Positions 1 to 6,484 of a stretch of DNA of 10,406 bases are shown here, one piece after another. The first letter of the stretch is position 1. Each line of letters starts with the position of its first letter. The stretch is from NCBI GenBank assembly GCA_934569225.1, contig CAKTKC010000034.1:1-10406 (forward strand), given 5' to 3'. Source of the DNA: an uncultured Oscillospiraceae bacterium. Its GTDB lineage: Bacteria; Bacillota; Clostridia; Oscillospirales; Oscillospiraceae. Below the pieces are notes generated by a model. That model saw only the letters and a list, made by a program, of their open reading frames with translations. It had not been told where the DNA came from and made no database searches. The position numbers and the translations under genes are program-made.

Positions 1-60
1 GCTATTGAAAAAATCCTAAGCTATGGCGTTACAATCGAGCAGGAGACGTTTTTGAACTGA
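1..60 (+). CDS. Possible C-terminal end of an unrecognised gene entering from the left
   Basis: Frame 1 is open from the first base and ends at TGA (58-60), giving 19 residues beginning AIEKILSYGV and ending TFLN. The composition is protein-like, but 19 codons is too short to prove coding and I do not recognise the family. It would converge on the truncated ParB-domain gene, whose stop lies inside it at 29-31 on the other strand. Such an overlap fits a junction where unrelated segments were joined. The reading frame could also be chance. Confidence 0.25.
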   Translation, partial: AIEKILSYGVTIEQETFLN

Positions 61-526
61 TTAGGGAAACATATTTGTGCAGGGGATTGGACGTGCATCT
101 ACCGCTAAAATGTGGCTGGTGGGTACAGCTATAGGCTTTGGCGCGTTCGGAGGGGAGAATGTTCTCCCGCTGGAGGTTGCTGTCCACCATGATGATGGTG
201 GCAGCGTCCCGGTCAATGTCGCGGACAATGACGGGCATGGTGGCCAGCCCCGCCAGCTCACAGGCGTGTTTGCGGCGGTGGCCTGCGATCAGTTCATAGC
301 CGCCGTCCTCCCGTGGCCGCGCCAGCGCGGGGACGAGGACGCCGTACTCCTTGACGCTTTCGGCGGTTTCCTGCATGGACGCATCCTCCCGCACCTGAAA
401 GGGATGATCCGGGAATGGATGCAGCTCGGAGAGCGGAATCTGAACGACTACTTCCTGCTGCGGTTTCGGCTTTTTGGATGGCACGGGCTTTTTGCCCGGT
501 TCCTTCTGCACTGTTTTTTCAGGCAT
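29..526 (-). pseudogene. ParB-like nuclease-domain protein of a mobile element, 3'-truncated
   Basis: The 165-residue product starts at ATG 526-524, preceded on its strand by a strong AGGAGGAA site; the frame extends further upstream but without such a site. Residues 1-25 are a Lys/Pro-rich basic tail. Residues 26-132 are a ParB/Srx-type domain: IPLSELHPFPDHPFQVR (30-46), the GHRR motif (82-85) and SNLQRENILPSERAKAY (116-132). This family occurs in chromosome and plasmid partition proteins and, as here, in ParB-like proteins of integrative elements, where the domain is followed by a DNA-binding helix-turn-helix region. Here similarity stops at Tyr132, and the last 33 residues are an unrelated Ser/Cys/His-rich tail, so the DNA-binding half is missing. 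The breakpoint is near position 130. The nearby integrase fragment and tRNA support an element remnant. Function after truncation is doubtful; it could still be translated as a single-domain protein. Confidence 0.75.
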
Positions 527-565
527 TGTGTTCCTCCTGTCGGCATCTGATTTTGGGTACAAAAA

Positions 566-597
566 AGGACATTTCTTCTTTGCAGAGGAAATGTCCT
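566..597. terminator. Bidirectional hairpin terminator upstream of the ParB-domain gene
   Basis: AGGACATTTCTTC (566-578) pairs with GCAGAGGAAATGTCCT (pairing part 585-597) to give a 13-bp stem with one G-T pair and a 6-nt loop. It is flanked by an A-run (561-566) and by TGATTTTTT (598-606), so each strand has a U-rich tail after the stem. It lies about 40 bp upstream of the ParB-domain start. It may therefore terminate a lost upstream minus-strand gene or act as an attenuator in the leader. Confidence 0.55.
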
Positions 598-606
598 GAT
601 TTTTTG

Positions 607-783
607 GACGGGCTGACAGCCCGCCCAAACGGTATTTTATTTTTGTCGTTACTATAACACCCCCTACGATATAACTACTTCGCGGCTCGATTTTTCGGTT
701 TGGAAAAGGATGAAAAACCTTGCCAGATAACCGAAAACCCTTGATATACGGGGCTTTTCCGGTTTGTCGTAATTATACCGTAA
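607..783. other. Non-coding stretch between the ParB-domain leader and the integrase fragment
   Basis: No convincing gene is seen on either strand. The short minus-strand open frames here lack ribosome binding sites and recognisable domains. Contents are a short GC-rich hairpin at 609-623 (CGGGCT / AGCCCG) and an imperfect hairpin at 729-764, listed separately. The DNA is more AT-rich than the genes to the right, as expected for element or junction DNA. The integrase homology begins abruptly after a TAA at 781-783, so a deletion joint probably lies at about 780-786. Confidence 0.5.
729..764. repeat. Imperfect inverted repeat / hairpin
   Basis: AACCGAAAACCC (729-740) can pair with GGGCTTTTCCGGTT (751-764). 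This gives 12 base pairs interrupted by two single-base C bulges (754 and 759), around a 10-nt loop. There is no U-run after it on either strand, so it is a poor intrinsic terminator. It could be a recombinase or relaxase site of the former element, or a structured leader. Its role is unknown. Confidence 0.45.
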
Positions 784-957
784 GGGCACACAAAGGCCAC
801 CTTGCAGATTGCGGCAGGAACGGACGTTCGTACCGTCTCCGCCATTCTGGGCCACCGTGAAACAAGCACCACAATGAACATCTACAGCCACAGCCTGCAA
901 ACTGCAGAACAGGAAGCCGCCGCCAATATGGAGCGACTACTTGCAAGGCAAGCATAA
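784..957 (+). pseudogene. Tyrosine recombinase (phage-type integrase) C-terminal fragment
   Basis: An open stretch of 57 codons ends at TAA 955-957 and has no start codon or ribosome binding site. Its sequence is the end of an Int-family catalytic domain. HT (2-3) is the remnant of the box II RHT motif, followed by a helix with IAAGTDVRTVSAILGH (9-24), whose LGH His is a catalytic residue, and MNIYSH (31-36), whose Tyr34 (codon 883-885) is the expected nucleophile. The N-terminal arm-binding and core-binding domains and the catalytic Arg/Lys region are missing, and a stop at 781-783 precedes the fragment, so it cannot be active. It points towards the 3' end of the tRNA-Thr 118 bp away, the normal position of the integrase gene of an ICE or prophage integrated at a tRNA. 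Family identity is secure; element type is inference. Confidence 0.88.
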
Positions 958-967
958 ATTCCACACT

Positions 968-995
968 TGTTAGGCAAATGTTAGGCAGTACCTAA
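968..995 (+). repeat. Direct repeats TGTTAGGCA and dyad, possible integrase arm sites
   Basis: TGTTAGGCA occurs at 968-976 and again at 979-987, spaced 11 bp apart, about one helical turn. The second copy also forms a dyad, TTAGG-CAGTA-CCTAA (981-995). A separate 12-bp perfect palindrome, AAAACCGGTTTT, lies at 1003-1014. Short direct repeats between an integrase gene and its tRNA target are typical arm-type binding sites of tyrosine recombinases. This assignment follows from position and repeat form only. Confidence 0.45.
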
Positions 996-1041
996 AACAG
1001 CAAAAACCGGTTTTCTCAAAAAGTTCTAAAAATACGCTAAA

Positions 1042-1068
1042 CCCCCGAAACCGTCATGGTTTCGGGGG
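1042..1068 (-). terminator. Hairpin terminator downstream of tRNA-Thr
   Basis: An 11-bp perfect stem, CCCCCGAAACC (1042-1052) with GGTTTCGGGGG (1058-1068), encloses a 5-nt loop. On the minus strand it lies 7 bp after the tRNA 3' end and is followed by a T-rich segment ending in TATTTTT. This fits a rho-independent terminator of the tRNA transcript. If an element was integrated at the tRNA 3' end, the hairpin belongs to the element side of the junction. Confidence 0.6.
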
Positions 1069-1075
1069 CAATTTG

Positions 1076-1151
1076 TGGAGCTAGTGACCTGACTCGAACA
1101 GGCGACCTTCTCATTACGAGTGAGATGCACTACCGACTGTGCTACACTAGC
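1076..1151 (-). tRNA. tRNA-Thr (anticodon CGT)
   Basis: The minus strand folds into a complete cloverleaf of 76 nt including an encoded CCA. The acceptor stem GCTAGTG/CACTAGC pairs perfectly. The D arm is GCAC-AGTCGGTA-GTGC. The anticodon stem is TCTCA/TGAGA with loop CTCGTAA, so the anticodon at 34-36 is CGT, reading ACG (Thr). The variable loop is AGGTC and the T arm is GCCTG-TTCGAGT-CAGGT. The discriminator base is T, compatible with threonine tRNAs. All invariant positions seen (T8, G18G19, T33, TTCGA) are present, so the gene should be functional. A near-consensus promoter lies just upstream and a hairpin just downstream. The 3' end faces the integrase fragment, marking this gene as the likely integration target. 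Confidence 0.95.
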
Positions 1152-1168
1152 ATTTCTTTAGTCAACTC

Positions 1169-1197
1169 ATTATATCCGGAATTGGCGGAAATGTCAA
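1169..1197 (-). promoter_or_regulatory. Sigma-A promoter of tRNA-Thr
   Basis: On the minus strand a perfect -35 TTGACA (1197-1192), a 17-bp spacer and a perfect -10 TATAAT (1174-1169) precede the tRNA 5' end by 17 bp. A consensus promoter with optimal spacing is as expected for a stable RNA gene. Confidence 0.85.
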
Positions 1198-1282
1198 CTG
1201 CTTTTTCAGCCAAACCGCCGATTTCCCCGGCGCAGGCACAGAAGCGGCGCTGACAAATCCTTCCGTTTTGCGGGATAGGTCA

Positions 1283-1311
1283 TTGCTTTCCGGCAAAAAG
1301 GGTGTTATAAT
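1283..1311 (+). promoter_or_regulatory. Sigma-A promoter of the ABC exporter operon
   Basis: TTGCTT (1283-1288), a 17-bp spacer and TATAAT (1306-1311) lie 22 bp upstream of the first exporter gene. The start codon at 1334 is preceded by GAGGTGAG (1323-1330). The leader is short, about 15 nt, and shows no operator or attenuator. Confidence 0.75.
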
Positions 1312-1333
1312 GACGCCGTTATGAGGTGAGCGT

Positions 1334-3061
1334 ATGAAAAAACTTCTCAAATATCTGAAGGGCTATGAAAAGGAATGCGCCCTCGGGCCGCTGTTCAAGC
1401 TGCTGGAGGCCACGTTTGAGCTGCTGGTGCCGCTGGTTGTGGCCAGCATCGTGGATAAGGGCATCGGCAGCGGCGATCGGGGCTACATTGTGAAAATGTG
1501 CGCCGTCATGATCGGACTGGGCGTCGTGGGGCTTGCAAGCTCGGTGACGGCACAGTATTTTTCTGCCGTGGCGGCGGTGGGCTTTTCCACACGGCTGCGG
1601 CATACGGTGCTGGAGCATATTCTGAACTTAAGCTACAGTCAGGTCGATAAGCTGGGCGCTTCTACCATGATCACCCGGATGACCTCCGACATCAACCAGG
1701 TGCAGAACGGTGTGAACCTGACGCTGCGGCTGCTGCTGCGGTCGCCCTTCGTGGTGTTCGGCGCCATGGTCATGGCTTTTACCATCGATTTTCAGGCGGC
1801 GCTGGTGTTCGCTGGGGTCATTCCGGTGCTGTGCGTCATCGTCTTTGGCATTATGCTGATCACCATGCCCATGTACCGGCGGGTGCAGGCATCCCTTGAC
1901 AGCGTGACGTCCGCGTCCCGGCAGAATCTGACGGGCGTCCGGGTGCTGCGGGCTTTCTGCAAGGAGGACGCGGAGGTTACGTCCTTTGAGGAAAAAACGG
2001 AGGACATGACCCGCAAGCAGCTGTCCGCAGGACGGATTTCCGCCCTGATGAACCCCGTGACCTACGTGGTCATCAATCTGGCGGTGGTTCTGCTGGTGCA
2101 TGTGGGCGCGCTGAAGGTGGAAAGCGGCGTGCTGACCCAGGGCCTGGTCATCGCACTTTACAATTATATGTCCCAGATTCTGGTGGAGCTGATCAAGATG
2201 GCAAACCTGATCATCACCATCACCAAGGCCGTCGCCTGCGGAAACCGTGTGGCGTCTGTGCTGGATTTGGAGCCGGGTCAGGAAAACGGCACCCGCACGG
2301 CTGCGGATCTGAAGGGACAGGTGGAGTTTCAGGATGTGACCGCCCGATATGACGGCGCGGGAAATCCCTCCCTGGAGCATATTTCCTTTACCGCCCAGCC
2401 GGGGCAGACCATCGGCATCATCGGCGGCACCGGTTCCGGCAAGACAACCCTGGTAAACCTGATTCCAAGGCTCTATGACGCGGCTGACGGGAAGGTGCTG
2501 CTGGACGGCGTGGAGACGACGGCGTATGACCTGACGTCCCTGCGGCAGACCATTGGCGTTGTTCCCCAGAAAGCGGTGCTGTTCAAGGGCACTATCCGGC
2601 AGAATCTGCTCTGGGGCAACGCCAGCGCCACGGACGACGAGCTGTGGGAAGCGCTGACCATAGCTCAGGCGAAAGAAGTGGTCGAGGGCAAGGATAACCA
2701 GCTGGACGCACCTGTAGAGCAGGGGGGCGTCAACTTCTCCGGCGGTCAGCGTCAGCGCCTGACCATTGCCCGGGCGTTGGTGCGCAAGCCCCGTATTCTG
2801 ATTCTGGACGACAGCGCGTCTGCACTGGACTACGCCACCGACGCGGGTCTTCGTATGGCCATCCGCAGAATGGAAAATCCGCCCACGACCTTTATTGTCT
2901 CCCAGAGAGCGGCGTCCGTGCGGTATGCGGACGAAATTCTGGTGCTGGACGACGGCGTTCTGACGGGCAAGGGTACCCACGACGAGCTTCTGGCATCCTG
3001 CCCGGTTTATCAGGAAATCTACTATTCCCAGTTCCCCAAGGAGGCGGTGCAAAATGGCTAA
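1334..3061 (+). CDS. Heterodimeric ABC exporter, subunit 1 (degenerate ATPase site)
   Basis: The 575-residue product is a half-size ABC exporter: a six-helix membrane domain (about 1-310) and a nucleotide-binding domain (about 328-570). Visible motifs are Walker A GGTGSGKT (364-371), Q-loop Gln412, signature FSGGQ (468-472) and Walker B RILILDD (487-493). The residue after the Walker B Asp is Asp493 rather than the catalytic Glu, and the switch position is Gln524 (IVSQR) rather than His. This is the pattern of the non-catalytic subunit of heterodimeric exporters such as TM287/288, BmrCD and LmrCD, which move drugs, lipids or peptides outward across the membrane. The start at ATG 1334 follows GAGGTGAG and a near-consensus promoter. 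The gene overlaps the next by 8 bp, indicating translational coupling. Its canonical signature should complete the active site formed with subunit 2's Walker motifs. Substrate cannot be told from sequence. Confidence 0.93.
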   Translation: MKKLLKYLKGYEKECALGPLFKLLEATFELLVPLVVASIVDKGIGSGDRGYIVKMCAVMIGLGVVGLASSVTAQYFSAVAAVGFSTRLRHTVLEHILNLSYSQVDKLGASTMITRMTSDINQVQNGVNLTLRLLLRSPFVVFGAMVMAFTIDFQAALVFAGVIPVLCVIVFGIMLITMPMYRRVQASLDSVTSASRQNLTGVRVLRAFCKEDAEVTSFEEKTEDMTRKQLSAGRISALMNPVTYVVINLAVVLLVHVGALKVESGVLTQGLVIALYNYMSQILVELIKMANLIITITKAVACGNRVASVLDLEPGQENGTRTAADLKGQVEFQDVTARYDGAGNPSLEHISFTAQPGQTIGIIGGTGSGKTTLVNLIPRLYDAADGKVLLDGVETTAYDLTSLRQTIGVVPQKAVLFKGTIRQNLLWGNASATDDELWEALTIAQAKEVVEGKDNQLDAPVEQGGVNFSGGQRQRLTIARALVRKPRILILDDSASALDYATDAGLRMAIRRMENPPTTFIVSQRAASVRYADEILVLDDGVLTGKGTHDELLASCPVYQEIYYSQFPKEAVQNG

Positions 3062-4793
3062 TCAGATGGCGATCCTGCGGAAGGTACTGCGCCGCATCCG
3101 GCGCTATTGGGTGGGGCTGGTCGCGTCGCTGCTGCTGGCAACGCTGTACGTGGTCATGAGCCTGTATATCCCCATTCTGGTGGGCAATGCCATTGACTGC
3201 ATTGTGGACGCCGGCCGGGTGGATTTCTCCGCCATGTGGGGCTATCTGCGCAATGTGGCGATTTGCGCCGCCGTGGCGGCGCTGGCGCAGTGGCTCATGA
3301 ATCAGATCAACAACCACATGACCTACGGCGTCACCCGGGACATCCGGAACGAAGCCTTCCGGCATATTCAGGTGCTGCCCCTTTCCTATCTCGATAAGCA
3401 GCCCCAGGGCGACGTGGTCAGCCGGGTGACCGCCGATGTGGACACCTTCGCCGACGGACTGCTCATGGGCTTTACCCAGCTGTTTACCGGCGTGATGACC
3501 ATTCTGGGAACGCTTGTTTTCATGGTCCGCATTCACTGGGGCATTGCCATGGTGGTGGTCTGCATTACGCCGCTGTCGCTGTTGGTGGCGAATTTCATTG
3601 CCACCCGGACATATTCCATGTTCAAGCTTCAGTCCGTTACCCGGGGCGAGCAGACCGGTCTGATCGACGAGACCATCGGCAATATCAAGGTGGTGCAGGC
3701 CTTCGGTCATGAGAAAGCCTCCATGGAGCAGTTCGACGAGATCAACGATCGGCTGCAAAAGGCGTCTCTGCGGGCGATTTTCTTCTCGTCTCTGGTCAAC
3801 CCCAGCACCCGGTTCGTCAACTCCGTGGTGTACGCGGGAGTTGGCTTAAGCGGCGCACTGATCGCCATTTCCGGCGGCATCACCGTGGGCAATCTCACCA
3901 GCTTCCTGAACTACGCCAACCAGTATACCAAGCCCTTTAACGAGATTTCCGGCGTGGTGACGGAACTGCAGAACGCGCTGGCCTGCGCGGGGCGGGTATT
4001 CGAGCTGATCGAAGCCCCGGCGCGGACGCCGGAGCCGGAGCATCCGGAACGCCCCGAGAAGGTGGAGGGCGCGGTGGAGATCAAAGATCTTCGCTTCTCC
4101 TACACGCCGGACAAGCCCCTGATCGGGGACTTCAACCTGTCCGTCAAGCCCGGCCAGCGGGTGGCTATCGTCGGCCCCACGGGCTGCGGAAAGACCACCT
4201 TCATCAATCTTCTCATGCGGTTTTACGACCCGGACGGGGGCGAAATCCTTCTCGACGGGGTCAACACCCAGAAAATGAACCGGGGCGAGCTGCGCAGGAG
4301 CGTGGGCATGGTGCTTCAGGACACATGGCTGAAAGCCGGGACGATCCGGGAGAACATCGCCATGGGCAAGCCGGAGGCGACTGAGGAAGAGATCATCGCC
4401 GCCGCGAAGCAGGCGCACGCCCACAGCTTCATCATGCGTCTGCCTCAGGGGTATGATACCGTTATCGGCGAGTCCGGCGGCAGCCTTTCTCAGGGACAGA
4501 AGCAGCTGCTGTGTATTGCCCGGGTGATGCTGTGCCTGCCGCCCATGCTGTTTTTGGACGAGGCAACCTCCTCCATCGACACCCGGACGGAGATCAGGAT
4601 TCAGAAGGCGTTCGACACGATGATGCGCGGGCGTACCAGCTTCATCGTCGCCCACCGCCTGTCCACCATCCGGGAAGCGGACATGATCCTCGTCATGCGG
4701 GACGGCCATATCGTGGAACAGGGCAAGCACGAAGAGCTGCTTGCGAAGAACGGCTTCTATGCCAAATTGTATCAGAGCCAGTTTGCACACTGA
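3054..4793 (+). CDS. Heterodimeric ABC exporter, subunit 2 (catalytic ATPase site)
   Basis: The 579-residue product has the same layout as its upstream partner: membrane domain about 1-315 and nucleotide-binding domain about 340-575. Motifs are Walker A GPTGCGKT (374-381), Q-loop Gln422, signature LSQGQ (478-482, deviating from LSGGQ), Walker B MLFLDEATSS (498-507) with catalytic Glu503, and switch His534 (IVAHR). The deviations are therefore complementary to those of subunit 1: one composite ATP site is intact and the other degenerate, as known for asymmetric exporters. Translation starts at ATG 3054, inside the end of subunit 1, with AAGGAGG at 3038-3044 and a 9-nt spacing. No substrate-binding protein or other transporter component lies nearby. 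Export of a drug, lipid or peptide is inferred from family only. No obvious intrinsic terminator follows directly. Confidence 0.93.
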   Translation: MANQMAILRKVLRRIRRYWVGLVASLLLATLYVVMSLYIPILVGNAIDCIVDAGRVDFSAMWGYLRNVAICAAVAALAQWLMNQINNHMTYGVTRDIRNEAFRHIQVLPLSYLDKQPQGDVVSRVTADVDTFADGLLMGFTQLFTGVMTILGTLVFMVRIHWGIAMVVVCITPLSLLVANFIATRTYSMFKLQSVTRGEQTGLIDETIGNIKVVQAFGHEKASMEQFDEINDRLQKASLRAIFFSSLVNPSTRFVNSVVYAGVGLSGALIAISGGITVGNLTSFLNYANQYTKPFNEISGVVTELQNALACAGRVFELIEAPARTPEPEHPERPEKVEGAVEIKDLRFSYTPDKPLIGDFNLSVKPGQRVAIVGPTGCGKTTFINLLMRFYDPDGGEILLDGVNTQKMNRGELRRSVGMVLQDTWLKAGTIRENIAMGKPEATEEEIIAAAKQAHAHSFIMRLPQGYDTVIGESGGSLSQGQKQLLCIARVMLCLPPMLFLDEATSSIDTRTEIRIQKAFDTMMRGRTSFIVAHRLSTIREADMILVMRDGHIVEQGKHEELLAKNGFYAKLYQSQFAH

Positions 4794-4828
4794 AAGTTGA
4801 AAAAATGTGCCGGGGCAAATAAGCGAGC

Positions 4829-4953
4829 ACCCTCTTGCCTCTCCCTCTGGGAGAGGCGGCCGAGCGAAGCGGGGACGGAGAGGGTATACTAGGGTGCAAA
4901 ACCCTCTCAGTCACCTTCGGTGACAGCTCCCCCAGAGGGGGAGCCAAGGGGGT
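4829..4953. repeat. 125-bp imperfect inverted-repeat element (REP/MITE-like)
   Basis: Two arms of about 55 bp (4829-4885 and 4901-4953) are inverted relatives of each other. Both outer ends read ACCCyCTTG when oriented inward and both inner ends read GAGAGGGT, with an internal CCCTCTGGG-type core. Each arm carries its own hairpins: CCTCTCCC/GGGAGAGG on the left, and GTCACC/GGTGAC plus GCTCCCCC/GGGGGAGC on the right. The 15-bp centre contains TACTAGGGTGCAA. It encodes no protein. I recall similar CCCTCTCAGTCACC...GCTCCCCC elements scattered between genes of gut Oscillospirales; that is memory, not a search. It probably moves passively or acts as a transcript-end structure between the exporter operon and brnQ. 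Confidence 0.75.
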
Positions 4954-4975
4954 GTACCCGCATTTTAGCACGAGA

Positions 4976-5007
4976 AATGGAGCGTATCTGTATCGATACG
5001 CTCCATT
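4976..5007. terminator. Hairpin between convergent exporter operon and brnQ
   Basis: AATGGAGCGTATC (4976-4988) pairs perfectly with GATACGCTCCATT (4995-5007) around a 6-nt loop, TGTATC. It lies 51 bp past the brnQ stop and about 180 bp past the exporter stop, between convergent genes, where a shared terminator is expected. Neither strand has a clear U-run after the stem, so termination is uncertain; it may be a transcript-stabilising structure. Confidence 0.45.
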
Positions 5008-5057
5008 CAATGCTTTACGGCTACCCATCAAATGTCTTGGCACATTTTATATAATTA

Positions 5058-6413
5058 TCAGGCGGCTTTCTGCTTTTTCACAAAGTGAATGATCAGACCC
5101 AGAACAAGACCCACAAAGGCGGGGAGAACCCAGCCCAGGCTGATGTCGAAGAAGGGGAGAATCTTCTCCGCAAGGCCGACCGCGCCGTCCAGATGAAGGG
5201 CGGTTTTCAGATTCGCGGGCAGCGCCTTGGCAAGATCGAACAGGGCGGCGATGCAGGTGAAGGCCGTGACGCTGACATAGACAGCCCGGTCGTGATGGAA
5301 CAGATTCCCAAACAGCGCCAGCAGAATCAGCGTAATTGCCAGCGGATACAGGAACAGCAGCAGCGGCAGGGAATAGCTGATGATCTTGGACAGACCGAAA
5401 TTGGAGATCAGGAAGGAAAGTACGGTAAATATCACCGCCCAGGCGCGGTAGGAAAGTCCCTTGGGGAACATACGGGCAAAGGCGTCGGCGCAGCTGGTGA
5501 CCAGACCGATCGCGGTTTTCAGGCAGGCGCAGGTGATGGTGACCGCCAGAACCAGACTGCCCGCCCGTCCCAGGTAGTGGCCGGAGATCTGCGCCAGGGC
5601 GATGCCGCCGTTTTCGGAGGTCTCAAACAGGCCTCTGGACTGGGTGCCCATGAGAATGGTGGTGACGTAAATCACGATCATGGGGATGCTGGTGAGCAGG
5701 CCGGAGGACAGAACGTCCTTCGCCACGTCGGAATCGTCGGTAACGCCCATGGAGCGGATGATGTCGATGACCACGATGCCGAAGGCCAGACCGGCGATGG
5801 CGTCCATGGTGCCGTAGCCCTCAATGAAGCCCAGGGACAGCGCCCCGGTCTGATAACCGGCGGCAGGCTCTACGGCAGAAACGGAGGCGGAAGGGTTGAC
5901 CAGCGCCGTCACCACCAGAATGGCGAGGAAAACCAGAAAAATGGGGGTGATGACCTTGCCGATCCAGACGGTGATCTCGCCGGGATGCAGGGACAGAATC
6001 AGCACGATGGCGAAGAAAATTACGGAGAAGATCAGCAGCGCGGCGGACTCGGACGCACCGGCGCTCAGCATAGGCGCGACACCTACGGTGAAAGAGGTGG
6101 TCGCGCATCTGGGGATAGCGAAGCCGGGGCCGATGGTCAGGTAGAGCAGGCAGGAAAAGAAATAGCTGTAGCCATTTCCTACCTTTTTGGACAACTGCTG
6201 CAAGCCGTCGGAGTGGGTGTTGCCGATGGCGGCCACGCCCATGATCGGAATACCGACTGCCGTGATGATAAAGCCGATCATGGCGGGGATGACGTTCCGT
6301 CCGGCCAGCTGACCGAGATGAACGGGGAAAATCAGATTGCCGGCGCCGAAGAACATGCCGAACAGCGTTCCGGCCACCAGAATCTTCTGCTTGAAAGTAA
6401 GGTGTTTTTTCAT
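5058..6413 (-). CDS. brnQ: Branched-chain amino acid carrier, BrnQ/LIVCS family
   Basis: The 451-residue product is a polytopic membrane protein with about twelve hydrophobic segments and no signal peptide. Known members import leucine, isoleucine and valine coupled to Na+ or H+. Family marks are the N-terminal FGMFFGAGNLIFP (18-30) and GPGFAIPRCATTSF (95-108), the latter matching the usual GPxFAIPRTATxSF with Cys for Thr. Length is typical. The start at ATG 6413 is preceded on its strand by AAGGAGG and a 7-nt spacing. The C-terminus ends in a short basic tail, KKQKAA. It is divergent from a LysR-type gene 115 bp away with overlapping promoters, which suggests regulation by that protein, possibly in response to amino acids. 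Substrate is inferred from family. Confidence 0.93.
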   Translation of the reverse strand: MKKHLTFKQKILVAGTLFGMFFGAGNLIFPVHLGQLAGRNVIPAMIGFIITAVGIPIMGVAAIGNTHSDGLQQLSKKVGNGYSYFFSCLLYLTIGPGFAIPRCATTSFTVGVAPMLSAGASESAALLIFSVIFFAIVLILSLHPGEITVWIGKVITPIFLVFLAILVVTALVNPSASVSAVEPAAGYQTGALSLGFIEGYGTMDAIAGLAFGIVVIDIIRSMGVTDDSDVAKDVLSSGLLTSIPMIVIYVTTILMGTQSRGLFETSENGGIALAQISGHYLGRAGSLVLAVTITCACLKTAIGLVTSCADAFARMFPKGLSYRAWAVIFTVLSFLISNFGLSKIISYSLPLLLFLYPLAITLILLALFGNLFHHDRAVYVSVTAFTCIAALFDLAKALPANLKTALHLDGAVGLAEKILPFFDISLGWVLPAFVGLVLGLIIHFVKKQKAA

Positions 6414-6440
6414 TTTTTCTGCCTCCTTCTGTTTGCCGAT

Positions 6441-6469
6441 ATTTTATCACCCCTCTTGCATTCTGAGAA
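6441..6469 (-). promoter_or_regulatory. Predicted brnQ promoter (extended -10)
   Basis: On the minus strand TGA-TAAAAT (6449-6441) is an extended -10 element. A weak -35 TTCTCA (6469-6464) lies 17 bp upstream. It overlaps the -35 and spacer of the divergent LysR promoter, so a protein bound here would affect both genes. Confidence 0.5.
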
Positions 6470-6484
6470 GTCCATGTTTATAAT
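6456..6484 (+). promoter_or_regulatory. Predicted LysR-gene promoter
   Basis: TTGCAT (6456-6461), a 17-bp spacer and a perfect TATAAT (6479-6484) lie 44 bp upstream of the chosen start of the LysR-type gene. It overlaps the divergent brnQ promoter. Confidence 0.65.

Noticed and set aside
664..964. Short minus-strand open frames opposite the integrase fragment
   Set aside because: No ribosome binding sites or domains; the plus strand there matches an Int catalytic C-terminus.
1056..1253. 65-codon plus-strand open frame across the tRNA
   Set aside because: It reads through a complete tRNA and its promoter, so it is not a protein gene.
2810..2912. Loss of catalytic Glu and switch His in ABC subunit 1 as a sign of an inactive pseudogene
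   Set aside because: The changes are the normal state of one subunit in heterodimeric exporters and the partner has the complementary set.
1628..3052. 474-codon minus-strand open frame opposite ABC subunit 1
   Set aside because: His/Gln/Arg-rich low-complexity product typical of the antisense of a GC-rich gene; no recognisable domain or ribosome binding site.
3846..4790. 314-codon minus-strand open frame opposite ABC subunit 2
   Set aside because: Same antisense-shadow character; the plus strand carries all ABC motifs in order.
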